In this document: positions 25,439 to 34,161 of the stretch, piece by piece
Numbering within the stretch: position 1 is the stretch's first letter
How the letters are laid out: each line of letters begins with the position of its first letter
DNA from: Bacteroidetes bacterium 47-18
GTDB taxonomy: Bacteria > Bacteroidota > Bacteroidia > Chitinophagales > Chitinophagaceae
Direction: 5' to 3'
NCBI GenBank assembly: GCA_001897155.1
Contig: MKSF01000026.1
Span: forward strand, 1 to 64,000
Length of the DNA: 64,000 nt
Made by a program: the position numbers and the translations under genes
Notes under the pieces: model-generated
Told to the model about the DNA's origin: nothing
Database searches by the model: none
The model's input: only the letters and a program-made list of their open reading frames with translations

Positions 25439-25879
25439 TCACTTCCTTTTATGTGTCCAAAGCCAGGCGTTTCCGATTTCTTCGTCCTGCACGATTTGGG
25501 TAAACGTAAAATTGTTGTTTTCTAAAATTTTTGTTGAAGCATTTTTTTCGGGTGCTGTTTTTGATGTTATAGTCACATTCCGGTCTGTCTGGTAAGCAAT
25601 GGAAACGAGTTCTTTACAGGCAAATGAAGCAATACCTTGTCCTTCAAATGCTTTAAATGTCCAATAAGCAATTTCAACTTTCCCGTCTTTTGGTTGTCCT
25701 ACGAAACCACAGGAACCAACAACTTTGTCTTGTCTGATCACAAAGTAGCCAACCCAAGGCATATTAAAACCGGTTTGGGGATAAAAGCCGTCATACATTT
25801 GCAATAATTGTTGGCATTCAGCCGAAGCATATGCTTCACTTGTTTTGGCTTCGTTGAGAGTTATCGGTTTTAGCTTCAT
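25439..25879 (-). CDS. GNAT-family N-acetyltransferase
   Basis: 146 aa from the ATG at 25879 (MKLKPITLNEAKTSEAY). The open frame extends to 25918 but would then overlap the neighbour. GNAT fold: beta-strand pair GYFVIRQDKVVGSCGFVG, then the acetyl-CoA binding segment with GQGIASFACKELV near residue 92 and the late motif ENNNFTFTQIV. It resembles RimJ/RimL-type acetyltransferases. The substrate is unknown. First gene beyond tRNA-Glu copy 2, 11 nt from the membrane protein upstream on the same strand, probably cotranscribed. Confidence 0.8.
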   Translation of the reverse strand: MKLKPITLNEAKTSEAYASAECQQLLQMYDGFYPQTGFNMPWVGYFVIRQDKVVGSCGFVGQPKDGKVEIAYWTFKAFEGQGIASFACKELVSIAYQTDRNVTITSKTAPEKNASTKILENNNFTFTQIVQDEEIGNAWLWTHKRK

Positions 25880-25890
25880 TTTATAGGACT

Positions 25891-26259
25891 TTATTTTCTT
25901 AAATGCAGCATCGTGCATACTGCTGTGACTAAAAATGGTAATGTGGAAATCAGTATTTTAAAGTTCCAACGTGTTATCCCGATAAAAAACATAAAGCCCA
26001 GCAACAGGCCCAAACAGGCAATACCGATGTAAGTGAGCATTTTGTTGGGTTTTTTCTGAAACAACGTAATCAAAAGTAAAATTTGTCCAACAAGGGGAAT
26101 AACAGTAAATGGATGAATGGCAGATTCGGGGTTTCTCAACAGGTTGCTTAGTACTTCGTATTCTCCCTGAAATAAAAATGATCTGTTGTCCGTTCCCCAT
26201 TCCAGGTAACCGGCCAATGAGGACAGTATCAACAGACTATTGAATAACCTTTGTTTCAT
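25891..26259 (-). CDS. Small integral membrane protein
   Basis: 122 aa from the ATG at 26259 (MKQRLFNSLLILSSL); an earlier ATG at 26286 is in frame. Four hydrophobic helices are visible: LFNSLLILSSLAGYL, FTVIPLVGQILLLITLF, LTYIGIACLGLLLGFMFFIG and ILISTLPFLVTAVCTML. No catalytic motif is seen. Paired with the GNAT gene downstream. Function unknown. Confidence 0.7.
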   Translation of the reverse strand: MKQRLFNSLLILSSLAGYLEWGTDNRSFLFQGEYEVLSNLLRNPESAIHPFTVIPLVGQILLLITLFQKKPNKMLTYIGIACLGLLLGFMFFIGITRWNFKILISTLPFLVTAVCTMLHLRK

Positions 26260-26329
26260 TTTATGATACAATTTTGATGTAAACAATGCAAAAATAGCTT
26301 ATCAAAACAGGATCATTGATTAACTCAGG

Positions 26330-26914
26330 TTAAGAAATGTTTTTTACAAGTCTTTTCCTTATTCTGCTTAAAGATTCCGGTTTCACACCAACATAGGAAG
26401 CGATCAGGTACTGTGGGATTCTTTGTGTTAATTCGGCATAGGTAACAACAAAATGTTTGTATCGTTCTTCCTGGTTTTGAAGATAAATAGACAAAAGCTG
26501 GTTGACCATTACCTCAAACCGGTGTTCAATAATTATTCTGCCAAGCAGGTTTCCGTTTTTAGTGTTATTGAAGATGTGCTGCACATCCGAATGCTCAATA
26601 ACCAACAATTCACAATCTTCAATTGCCTGAATGTTTTGTATCGTCGGCGTGTTTTGGTTAAAACTCTGATAGTCGGCTATAAATTCATTTTCTTTTGTAA
26701 AAATAAATGTTGACTCCTCTTCATTTTTATACACAAAATAGCGTACAAGCCCGCTTTGAATAAAGCCAATTTGCTGACTTATTTCCCCTGTTTTGAGAAA
26801 AAAATCTCCTTTAGCCAATGTTCGAGGTTTGAAACTGGTCTTGATCAGGGCCTCTTCCTCTTCGTCTAAGACAGCAATGTGCCTGAGGAGATCTAATAAT
26901 GCTGCATACATCAA
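26330..26914 (-). CDS. Crp/Fnr-family transcriptional regulator
   Basis: 194 aa. Cyclic-nucleotide-binding-like beta-roll at residues 15-120 (KGDFFLKTGEISQQIGFIQSG, then FIADYQSF), dimerisation helix, and C-terminal helix-turn-helix (RIPQYLIASYVGVKPESLSR at about 167-186). The Arg/Glu pair typical of cAMP binding is not evident, as usual for Bacteroidota members. It likely controls neighbouring genes. A second, divergent family member is at 30147. Confidence 0.88.
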   Translation of the reverse strand: MMYAALLDLLRHIAVLDEEEEALIKTSFKPRTLAKGDFFLKTGEISQQIGFIQSGLVRYFVYKNEEESTFIFTKENEFIADYQSFNQNTPTIQNIQAIEDCELLVIEHSDVQHIFNNTKNGNLLGRIIIEHRFEVMVNQLLSIYLQNQEERYKHFVVTYAELTQRIPQYLIASYVGVKPESLSRIRKRLVKNIS

Positions 26915-26958
26915 TAAAATAGGGTATGGGTTAAAAAGAATTTACTTTGTCGGGTTGT

Positions 26959-27342
26959 TCATAATAATTCGTATATGCTGTCAACAGGATAATGTGACAG
27001 TCCTTCCACAATTAAACCATCCTCATTCAGGATCATTGTTTCGCAGGCAGGCATTACCTGTTTCCTTGTGTAAAGAAGTGTAATGCTTTTTATACCAACC
27101 ATTATATGTTTAAGGTCAAAGTGCAAGTCGGGATTTTTAGATAATGCGTGCTTAAAATAAGTTTTAAGCGCTGCCTTGCCGTGTATTGTCCCTTTGTCAT
27201 TTGTCCTGCTTTTCAGGATAAGCGGCGACGAAAAAATAACCTCATCAGCGTAATGGCTCATAATTGCTTCCATATCGCCATTGTTCCAGGCAGTTATCCA
27301 TTCGTTTGCGAATTGTTGGGCAAATTGTTGCGTGATTGTCAT
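26959..27342 (-). CDS. SnoaL/NTF2-like protein
   Basis: 127 aa from the ATG at 27342 (MTITQQFAQQFANEW); the longer frame to 27432 overlaps the upstream lipoprotein gene. NTF2-like fold: FANEWITAWNNGDMEAIMSHYADEVIF, then GKAALKTYF, then a beta-sheet with TLLYTRKQVMPACETMIL. Such proteins are small polyketide-cyclase-like or ligand-binding proteins. No catalytic pair is certain. Same strand as the Crp/Fnr gene 44 nt downstream. Confidence 0.78.
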   Translation of the reverse strand: MTITQQFAQQFANEWITAWNNGDMEAIMSHYADEVIFSSPLILKSRTNDKGTIHGKAALKTYFKHALSKNPDLHFDLKHIMVGIKSITLLYTRKQVMPACETMILNEDGLIVEGLSHYPVDSIYELL

Positions 27343-27361
27343 AGATTGTGCTGCTAACGGT

Positions 27362-27742
27362 TCAGTAGCCTGGCGTTTGTGGCGGCATTTCGTCCGTTCC
27401 TCCACAACGAATAAATACAAACTCAATTTCAATTATTTGCTCCCCTTGATTATTCATTTTTCCAAAGTATCTTCTTTTGTAATATCTCAAGTTCTCCTGA
27501 AGTGGAATTTTTTTGTCAAGATTATTCACTAAAATTGTTTTATTGTTTTTCGTGAGGTTGTCTAAGTGTTCAAATAATCTCTTCTCCGCTTTTTCAATAT
27601 CATTGTTTGTCGGTTTAAAGCTAATATCTTTTTCTCTGCTGTCATTTTCAAAAACAACATAGTCCTGAGTTTTAGTCCTATCAATGTTATTGCAAGCACT
27701 TAAAAGTGAAATGGTCAGTATTCGGAGTGTCGTTTTTAACAT
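27362..27742 (-). CDS. Small lipoprotein
   Basis: 126 aa from the ATG at 27742 (MLKTTLRILTISLLSAC). Lipobox LLSAC gives a lipidated Cys at residue 17. The mature part is charged, with an amphipathic helix (NDIEKAEKRLFEHLDNLTKN) and a beta-rich end (RRYFGKMNNQGEQIIEIEFVFIRC). No family recognised. It lies 19 nt upstream of the SnoaL-like gene. Confidence 0.7.
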   Translation of the reverse strand: MLKTTLRILTISLLSACNNIDRTKTQDYVVFENDSREKDISFKPTNNDIEKAEKRLFEHLDNLTKNNKTILVNNLDKKIPLQENLRYYKRRYFGKMNNQGEQIIEIEFVFIRCGGTDEMPPQTPGY

Positions 27743-27984
27743 AGCAGCTAATACCAAATATACGCATATTTGAAATGCCTATAAATGAAATTTTATAAAA
27801 AATACTGATTATTAATGTTTTATATTCAGTCTGAAATTTCGTATTTTGTATTGATTGCGTAACAATTTTCCCGTTCCAATATTCTGGGTGATTAAAATCG
27901 ATAATGTGTAATTCAACTCCATATTACCGGATTCTTTATGCCAATTTTTTATCTTTATCTAATCATCTATAAAGGTAAAGTTCA

Positions 27985-28626
27985 ATGATAAGTAGTGTTT
28001 CTTCCGATATCATAGAAAAATGGCTTAGTGCCTGGGCACTGTCACGCGAACTGCCATTGCCGGCCAAATTTTTGTCCGGTTACAAAGTTGATGTCGGATA
28101 TGAGCAACAAAAGACCCGCTATGTATTTGCAGCACTGAATGAAGATTTTATCCGGCTTTCAGAAACGATCAATATACCCTGGGTTTTCCTGAAAGTATGT
28201 GCTTCTGCTGAAGAAGTACAAAGCAGTATACCCGGTAAATGGACAATTCAGCCGCAAGCTTATATGATGTCCTGCAATGCTCCGATGGATATACCAAAAG
28301 TTAGCTTGCCTGATGGTTATGAAACCGTGTTTTATAGTTATAACGAAACTACCGTTGTTAAGATCATATCTGAAAGCGGCGAGCTGGCTTCCATAGGCAG
28401 GGTTGTCATTGTAGATGACCTGGCTGTCTATGACAGGATTTCAACGGAAGAGCAACATCAGCGAAAGGGGCTTGCTACCTTTTTGATGATTGAACTTGAA
28501 CAGGTGGCACTATCAAAAAATATTTACAGGAATTTCCTGGTTGCCACAGCACAAGGGAAACTATTATACCAGTCTTTGGGATGGAAGGTTTATAGTCCTT
28601 ATACTTCGGCTGTTATCACTTTTTAA
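27985..28626 (+). CDS. GNAT-family N-acetyltransferase
   Basis: 213 aa. The N-terminal ~95 residues are a degenerate or accessory domain (WLSAWALSRELPLP); the GNAT domain follows with LASIGRVVIVDDLAVYDRI and the acetyl-CoA loop HQRKGLATFLMIEL at about 156-169, then YQSLGWKVYSPY near the end. It is the only plus-strand gene in this cassette and converges on the MDR gene. Substrate unknown. Confidence 0.85.
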   Translation: MISSVSSDIIEKWLSAWALSRELPLPAKFLSGYKVDVGYEQQKTRYVFAALNEDFIRLSETINIPWVFLKVCASAEEVQSSIPGKWTIQPQAYMMSCNAPMDIPKVSLPDGYETVFYSYNETTVVKIISESGELASIGRVVIVDDLAVYDRISTEEQHQRKGLATFLMIELEQVALSKNIYRNFLVATAQGKLLYQSLGWKVYSPYTSAVITF

Positions 28627-28679
28627 TATTATGAAGTAATCACTGCTGGTTTATCCTGTATTTGCGTTTCTAAACTGAA

Positions 28680-28710
28680 AACAGGATGAAGAGATAATCT
28701 TCATCCTGTT
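28680..28710. terminator. Bidirectional terminator between converging genes
   Basis: 12-bp perfect stem (aacaggatgaag / cttcatcctgtt) with a 7-nt loop, lying between the GNAT stop at 28626 and the MDR stop at 28733. Confidence 0.75.
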
Positions 28711-28732
28711 GAAATGATTGATGTGTTGTTTT

Positions 28733-29701
28733 TTAGATGATTACCACCAGACGTTTCCCGTCTGCGACTTCCATTGCCCATAATTTTTCAATGTCTTTCA
28801 GGTCAACCTTTATGGTATCCACCTTCAGCTTGTTTTCCGCTGTGAGCCGGAACATTTCCGGTAATATTTCAGAAAACAGCAATTTCATTTCATCCCTTGT
28901 CCAGCTACCTAAGCCGGAACCCGATAATTGCAGGTCAACACTTCGTAAATTCTCCGCTGATAGTTGGATGTTGTCGCCCGTTACCGAGCCGACGGAAACA
29001 AACCTTGTCCTGTGTGTGAAGGAGCCGTTTCCTTTTAAGGACGCCAACAGCAGCTCTGCCGTATGTCCCCACAGGTAGTCAATGATGATGTCAACAGGCG
29101 TATTGCTGTGTATATCTTTTATCTGCGCCATAAAATCCTCATCACTTTGCGTGGTCAGAATAGTTTCATCGGCACCCAATGCTAACAGGGATTGCAACGT
29201 TTGCTCATTTCTGCCCGTAACAATGATCTTCTTGGCCCCGTAATGTTTGGCAACCTGAACGGCTATCTTCCCTGTAAAGCCTGTTGCCCCATTGATCAAT
29301 ACGGTTTCGCCCGCTTGCAGTGCCGCCCTGAAACGAAGTGCCATGGCCGACCCCGCCACTGCATTGGGCAGCGCACAGGCCGAAGCATCGTCAATCCCTT
29401 CGGGTAGATGCACCATTCTTCTTTTGTCGATGATCGCCTTTTCGGCAATCATGCCGTCACCTAATGCATATACCCTTGTGCCATCTGCAAGCAGGCCCAC
29501 ACCATCCCCGCCAATCAGCGTGGCATTTTGCTTGTCGTCTTTAGCGGAATAATGGGTGCCTTTTGCCCTGCCTTTGTCAAAATGCTTGATGGCTGCTGCT
29601 TTCACGGAGATGATAAGCTCATCATCGCTTTTTACGGTGGGTTCCGGAACGTCTGCGTATTGGGGCATTTCTCCCCGCTGATGTATTACTGCTGCTTTCA
29701 T
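28733..29701 (-). CDS. MDR-superfamily NAD(P)H oxidoreductase (quinone oxidoreductase type)
   Basis: 322 aa. N-terminal GroES-like domain (residues 1-110, KAAAIKHFDKGRAKG, LIGGDGVGLLADG) and a Rossmann domain with nucleotide-binding GATGFTGKIAVQVAKHYGA at about 140-158 and IVTGR after beta-2. The zinc-ligand Cys/His set of alcohol dehydrogenases is absent, pointing to the zinc-independent quinone-oxidoreductase branch. Its ATG overlaps the stop of the DoxX-like gene by 4 nt, so the two form an operon, probably under the Crp/Fnr regulator upstream. Confidence 0.88.
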   Translation of the reverse strand: MKAAVIHQRGEMPQYADVPEPTVKSDDELIISVKAAAIKHFDKGRAKGTHYSAKDDKQNATLIGGDGVGLLADGTRVYALGDGMIAEKAIIDKRRMVHLPEGIDDASACALPNAVAGSAMALRFRAALQAGETVLINGATGFTGKIAVQVAKHYGAKKIIVTGRNEQTLQSLLALGADETILTTQSDEDFMAQIKDIHSNTPVDIIIDYLWGHTAELLLASLKGNGSFTHRTRFVSVGSVTGDNIQLSAENLRSVDLQLSGSGLGSWTRDEMKLLFSEILPEMFRLTAENKLKVDTIKVDLKDIEKLWAMEVADGKRLVVII

Positions 29702-30069
29702 TGTTTACTGTTTTTTAAATTGGGATAAGTGATATAAGAGATTAATAAGATGGCCAGCGCAACGATTGCCGAAGAAGCGGATAACAGTGAATCACCCGAT
29801 GCCAGGTGTGCGATAAAACCCGAAATCATCGTAATCGTAAATCCGGCATAAGCCCATTCTTTCCATCTTCCTTTTATCATCGGCACTAACAATACAATGA
29901 CCCCAATGATTTTGGCAATGGCCAGTTCTACCCGGAAATAACCGGGGAAGCCAAAGTGATGGCACAACAGTTTCGCTTCTTCGGAAGTTAAATAGGCGTA
30001 GGCATTTGTCAGCATCCAGACAGCAAATAAAACGCTTGCCGACCAATAAATTATTTTTTGATATTTCAT
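29698..30069 (-). CDS. DoxX-like membrane protein
   Basis: 123 aa from the ATG at 30069 (MKYQKIIYWSASVLFAVWM). Four transmembrane helices: IIYWSASVLFAVWMLTNA, VELAIAKIIGVIVLLVPM, EWAYAGFTITMISGFIAHL and ALAILLISYITY. The pattern with a GxP-rich loop (HHFGFPGYFRVELA) is that of DoxX-like proteins. It is translationally coupled to the oxidoreductase, a pairing seen in stress-related operons of this phylum. The exact role is unknown. Confidence 0.82.
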   Translation of the reverse strand: MKYQKIIYWSASVLFAVWMLTNAYAYLTSEEAKLLCHHFGFPGYFRVELAIAKIIGVIVLLVPMIKGRWKEWAYAGFTITMISGFIAHLASGDSLLSASSAIVALAILLISYITYPNLKNSKQ

Positions 30070-30146
30070 TTTACCTTGTTGAATACAATGCAAAACTACT
30101 ATGCCGGTAAGGCCGGTGCAATAACATTTGTTATCAAATTGGAGGA

Positions 30147-30722
30147 TTACTTTTCTTTTGCCAGTTTACTTTTTAGACGGCTTAAATGAACCGTCGTAAC
30201 ACCTAAATAGGAGGCAATATAATGCTGGGGAACACGCAGAATAATCTGCGGCTTTTCTTTTATGAGGTTGAGGTAGCGTTGCTGCGGCGTATCTTTAATG
30301 AACGAAATAAAATGCTTCATATACTCAAACGTGCGTTCAAAGATGCCGTTGATAAACAAATCCCGTAACCTGGGCGTACTTTTGATTGCTTCCAGGATGC
30401 TGTCAAGGTCTTTTTTAAATATCCACCACACAACACACGGCTCAATGGTTTCGATGGTCACCTGGCTTGGCGTGCTCTTCCTGAAGCTCTCAATCGAAGC
30501 TACCATATTGTTTTCAAAGAAAAATTGCGTGGTAATGTCCTTACCATTATTATTGAACCAGACACGGATGCAGCCTTTTTCAATAATAAACAGCTTCTTT
30601 GACGTTTCACCCTCGTTTAAAAGTACCGTCCTGGCAGGCACTTCAAGGCGTTTAAAGTAACTGACATAGGTATCCCATGTATTGTTGTCAAGCGGAAATT
30701 TATCTTTAAACTGTTCAAACAT
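30147..30722 (-). CDS. Crp/Fnr-family transcriptional regulator
   Basis: 191 aa. Beta-roll sensor domain (GETSKKLFIIEKGCIRVWF, FFFENNMVASIESF), dimerisation helix, and HTH near residues 165-186 (VPQHYIASYLGVTTVHLSRLKSKL). It lies 78 nt upstream of the DoxX-like gene on the same strand and probably regulates that operon. It is divergent from the Crp/Fnr protein at 26330. Confidence 0.88.
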   Translation of the reverse strand: MFEQFKDKFPLDNNTWDTYVSYFKRLEVPARTVLLNEGETSKKLFIIEKGCIRVWFNNNGKDITTQFFFENNMVASIESFRKSTPSQVTIETIEPCVVWWIFKKDLDSILEAIKSTPRLRDLFINGIFERTFEYMKHFISFIKDTPQQRYLNLIKEKPQIILRVPQHYIASYLGVTTVHLSRLKSKLAKEK

Positions 30723-30981
30723 TTACGGGTCATTATTGTGATGCAGGTCTGTAAAATACGGGTCACCCTTTATATGATAAAATTATAAAAATATTTCAAC
30801 TTGAAACCTGAAGCATTTTTTACTGTTTTTTAATGTAATCAGGGTGCCGCCTGCCCTCTGGATATAGCAGCAGATCTCCTGGATGGGAGTTAGAATACTA
30901 TTATCGTTTTATGGTATTGATTAATCAATAGAAGGAGAGAAAGGGTACTAAGCTCTTTAGTATCAATTTTTTGTCAAAAAG

Positions 30982-31012
30982 AAAACGCTAACTATTAATT
31001 AGTTAGCGTTTT
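30982..31012 (-). terminator. Terminator of tRNA-Glu copy 3
   Basis: 12-bp stem (aaaacgctaact / agttagcgtttt) with loop attaatt, 15 nt past the tRNA 3' end. It is the sister of the hairpin at 25086, with compensatory changes at the outer pairs. Confidence 0.85.
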
Positions 31013-31026
31013 TATGGGGCTTTCTG

Positions 31027-31098
31027 TACCACGTACGGGAATCGAACCCGTGATTCCTCCGTGAAAGGGAGGCGTCTTAACCCCTTGACCAACGCGGC
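31027..31098 (-). tRNA. tRNA-Glu (anticodon TTC), copy 3
   Basis: Identical 72-nt copy with the same stems. Its 3' flank, about 24 to 160 nt away (around 30868-31012), resembles that of copy 2, so the two copies and their flanks are an old duplication. Confidence 0.97.
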
Positions 31099-31115
31099 AA
31101 TTACTGAATGGTGTG

Positions 31116-31147
31116 CAAAGGTATCTTTCAATTTTAAATTAAACAAA
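31116..31147 (-). promoter_or_regulatory. Promoter of tRNA-Glu copy 3
   Basis: Minus-strand TTTG-N20-TACCTTTG, with the -7 element ending 17 nt from the tRNA 5' end. Best placed of the tRNA promoters here. Confidence 0.75.
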
Positions 31148-31299
31148 TTTTTGGTGATATTTTTTCTGATTTTTCTGAAAAATGCCGGGCATCCGCCGAA
31201 CAACTGCTTGCATGCAATAAAGGTACTCTTCCGATAATATTACCTGCTAAACAATGACGGGAAATTTGTTCCCGGGCAGGCCTGCCTGTTCCCCAATCC

Positions 31300-31947
31300 T
31301 TATCTGTCAAGTTGCTGCCGTATTATTTTGTTTAATGCTTCGGCTTTACTCAATGTCATCAGGTGCCCGCCATTGCTAATTGTCGTATTGCAGTTTACAA
31401 ATTTCAAAGGTAAGATCCTGTCGCTTGTCCCGTGAATATGGAATATGTTTTTTATAGGTGTCAGGTTCGTCCAATGTACAACCTTGTCGATCGCCCATTT
31501 CAAAAAAATTGCGTCGGTGTCATTGAGAATTTGTTTTAAAAGCTGCTGCTCAGACGTTGAACTGGTACCGAAAAACCAGTTGGTCAGGAAATTTGAGCTT
31601 TTTAAAAGTTTTGCCGGCAACAGTTTGTGGAGCCTGAGTTTCCCGGCGATACGGTAGTAAAATGGTATTTCCTTTTTTGTCTTCGCGGAAGCAATTAAAA
31701 TTACTTTTTCTGTATCCATTTGTTTGGCTACCTCTATTGCGATAAGCCCGCCAAATGAAAGCCCGATCAGAATTGGCCTGGTCGTCTTTATCTGTTCAAG
31801 AAGCCGCATGGTGTAATGTTCAATCGTTTCATTATCCTGTGGCCTGATCCATTTGATGAAAGTTGGTAAGCAACCGGAAAAGTCAAGCCGTTGAAATACT
31901 CTTTCATCTGCGCCAAGTCCGCTGAATATATAAATTTCTTTTGTCAA
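31300..31947 (-). CDS. Alpha/beta hydrolase
   Basis: 215 aa. Oxyanion segment FSGLGADERVF near residue 8, nucleophile elbow GLSFGG (Ser near residue 63), later DRILPL carrying the likely acid and GGHLMTL with the catalytic His (about 194). No signal peptide, so cytoplasmic. Substrate unknown. Monocistronic as far as can be seen; it marks the return to ordinary chromosome after the tRNA-Glu region. Confidence 0.82.
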   Translation of the reverse strand: MTKEIYIFSGLGADERVFQRLDFSGCLPTFIKWIRPQDNETIEHYTMRLLEQIKTTRPILIGLSFGGLIAIEVAKQMDTEKVILIASAKTKKEIPFYYRIAGKLRLHKLLPAKLLKSSNFLTNWFFGTSSTSEQQLLKQILNDTDAIFLKWAIDKVVHWTNLTPIKNIFHIHGTSDRILPLKFVNCNTTISNGGHLMTLSKAEALNKIIRQQLDR

Positions 31948-32200
31948 GTGGTTATTGATAAATATATTGTTCCAAAATTGAGTATAGTAGACCAGGTTGG
32001 GTCATATCAGTTGCTATTTCGTTTAAATCACTTGCCTGATCGCTGCCGGCTGACTGAAGTTTGCACCGTCCGTCGCTAAAGCTTTACGCCTGGTCTATAA
32101 ATATACGAAACTCATTGAAAACAGCAGTGAGTATTAAAGTAGCTGCGTTTTTCCTGCTTTGTTTATGCAAAATGGAAAGTGAAACATGGTTAAATGCATA
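31948..32200. other. Intergenic, nothing recognised
   Basis: About 250 bp between the hydrolase start and the terminator of the next gene. No ORF of convincing composition and no clear promoter match. Confidence 0.5.
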
Positions 32201-32233
32201 AACAAGGGTTCCTCATACAGAAGAACCCTTGTT
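32201..32233 (-). terminator. Terminator of the T9SS cargo gene
   Basis: 11-bp perfect stem aacaagggttc / gaacccttgtt with an 11-nt loop, 57 nt past the stop at 32290. Confidence 0.75.
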
Positions 32234-32289
32234 GTTTGTAGTCATATAAATTAGCTGAGCATTTCCCGGTAATAGCCGGAGCGTATTGC

Positions 32290-33924
32290 TTAATGCAGTA
32301 ATACCAGCTTCTGTTTTACAGGATTATCCTGGCTGCCTGTAAAGTGTATGTAATACGTACCTTCGCTGAGCCCGCTCACTTCCACTTTAGCTTTTTCCGA
32401 CGTAATAGTTTCCCGGTGCACTACTTGTCCCAGGCTGTTTACCAGTTCCAGTTGCGTACCCGGCTTGACATGTTCCACTGTAAAATGATCTTTGGCAGGG
32501 TTGGGGTAGATGGCCGTAGGCAGTACAATAGCATCAGGGATGCCGGTTTTGTCTTTGTCCTGTGGTCTGAACTTGTAGTTAGGGTCTATATTTATCTTGT
32601 ACATGATCCACTGGCCGTCGTTCCAGGCCGTTACAGAGCCGAGGCCGGAATTGCAACTGTTGGACATAGAGATCCAGTCTGAGGGATCGGAGGTAAGGGC
32701 AAGAGGTCCCGGCGTATTATTGACATAGTAGCAGTTCATAGGATCTACCAGCACGCCCCACTGGTCCAGGTAATTGGCGAAATAATTACCTCCATAGGTG
32801 GAAGGGTATAAGGTATTGCCCCAGGCAAAGCTGTATTGTGTGTTACCGAACTTGTCGGCGCGGGAAGGAACCAGCGGACCTATACCCGCGGCAATCGTGG
32901 GATATTCCTGGAAGTTGCCCATCGTGGGATTGGCAAGCTGCCCGGCATTAATATCTGAAAACAGCATAATGCTGTCGTGCATCAGGCCTATATCAGCCAC
33001 CATGGCCCATTTCGCGGAACTGCCGCTGAAGTCATATAGCCCGAATGCTTCTATCCGGGGACTGCTCCAGGTGTACACATTCCCGGCAAGGGGGCCACCT
33101 ATGACGTTGAGGAATCCCGGAGGGCCCAGTACATATTCCATATAATACAGATCATTGCCCACTACACAACCAATTATGGCTTCCGTAGTGCCGTTATCAC
33201 GATTGACTGATGTGGCGATGTCTTTACCTACCAATATATTGCTGGAAACATAATAATCCTCTTGCCAGGAGAGGTCGGAGGCAAGCTCTCTGATCCTGGT
33301 GGATGTGGCATCCTGGTATAGTACCACAAAGCGGTCGATTACGGGAATATCGGGTCCGTAATTATCTGTCAGGCTGGCGGCGGCGTCAATCCTCAGGTTT
33401 CCTGTGATACCGGCTATAAGGCTGATGGTACCGAGATTTAGGGAATCTACCGGGGCGCCACCCTGTATTGCTACGCTGCCGGATGCTACCCTTACATGGA
33501 ACAGCTTCAGCTTTAAATCATAAGTGCTTGCCAATGCATCAAGTTCCTTATATGTCACAGCCACATAATAATACTCACCAAGCGCGTTAAGGTCATCTGC
33601 AATAGCTACGTCCACTGCCGACCACCGTGTGTCTTCAAAAGCATCAAAATGGTCCATGGCATCTTCATACTGTACAAAGAAGCCCATCTTGTTAAAAGCG
33701 CTGTAGGCGATGACGGAAACAGGCTGCTCACTTTCTACACGTTCTATCATGGCCGTACTGAGCGTAGCACCGTTGTAAGTAGTTTCAAGCGGGATGTCGG
33801 TGTCATCTGCAGGGTACGCAGGAACCTGGGACAGTGCAGTCCCTGCTGAAAAGGCTATCGTTAAGAAAGCGGCTGCCAGTCCGGAGACGATAGGGCGCCT
33901 GGGAAATAGCGTGTGTTTTTTCAT
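32290..33924 (-). CDS. Secreted protein with T9SS C-terminal sorting domain
   Basis: 544 aa from the ATG at 33924, chosen because it begins a signal peptide (MKKHTLFPRRPIVSGLAAAF then ALSQ). The central ~430 residues are beta-rich, with repeated motifs describing propeller- or sandwich-like strands (e.g. EAIIGCVVGNDLYYMEYVLG, IEAFGLYDFSGSSAKWAMVA), and cannot be assigned to a family. The last ~75 residues are a type A T9SS sorting domain (AIYPNPAKDHFTVEHV, then LSEGTYYIHF, then KQKLVLLH), so the protein is exported and anchored or released by T9SS. Monocistronic. Confidence 0.85.
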   Translation of the reverse strand: MKKHTLFPRRPIVSGLAAAFLTIAFSAGTALSQVPAYPADDTDIPLETTYNGATLSTAMIERVESEQPVSVIAYSAFNKMGFFVQYEDAMDHFDAFEDTRWSAVDVAIADDLNALGEYYYVAVTYKELDALASTYDLKLKLFHVRVASGSVAIQGGAPVDSLNLGTISLIAGITGNLRIDAAASLTDNYGPDIPVIDRFVVLYQDATSTRIRELASDLSWQEDYYVSSNILVGKDIATSVNRDNGTTEAIIGCVVGNDLYYMEYVLGPPGFLNVIGGPLAGNVYTWSSPRIEAFGLYDFSGSSAKWAMVADIGLMHDSIMLFSDINAGQLANPTMGNFQEYPTIAAGIGPLVPSRADKFGNTQYSFAWGNTLYPSTYGGNYFANYLDQWGVLVDPMNCYYVNNTPGPLALTSDPSDWISMSNSCNSGLGSVTAWNDGQWIMYKINIDPNYKFRPQDKDKTGIPDAIVLPTAIYPNPAKDHFTVEHVKPGTQLELVNSLGQVVHRETITSEKAKVEVSGLSEGTYYIHFTGSQDNPVKQKLVLLH

Positions 33925-33963
33925 GGTAAAACAGGAATTAAAAAGTAAACGATATTTTAAATG

Positions 33964-33991
33964 ACCCGGCAATTAAGCTAGGTTGCCGGGT
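33964..33991. other. Hairpin in the leader of the T9SS cargo gene
   Basis: 9-bp stem acccggcaa / ttgccgggt with a 10-nt loop, 40 nt upstream of the cargo start and ~170 nt below the LytTR regulator stop. It has no T-run on the minus strand. It could be a weak terminator of the regulator gene or an mRNA leader structure. Confidence 0.45.
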
Positions 33992-34161
33992 ATTGTAAAA
34001 ATATCGTATATATTTTAATTTATAGTTAAATGCTTATGGATTTTTATCATTATTTATTGGTTCCAGGAGAGGAATGTCAGGGGCAGAAAGGATCTTCTTA
34101 TATCGGTAAGGTCCTGACTGCAGGCAGGAGACAGGCTGTTGCCCGTGGGTTATAAACGGTT

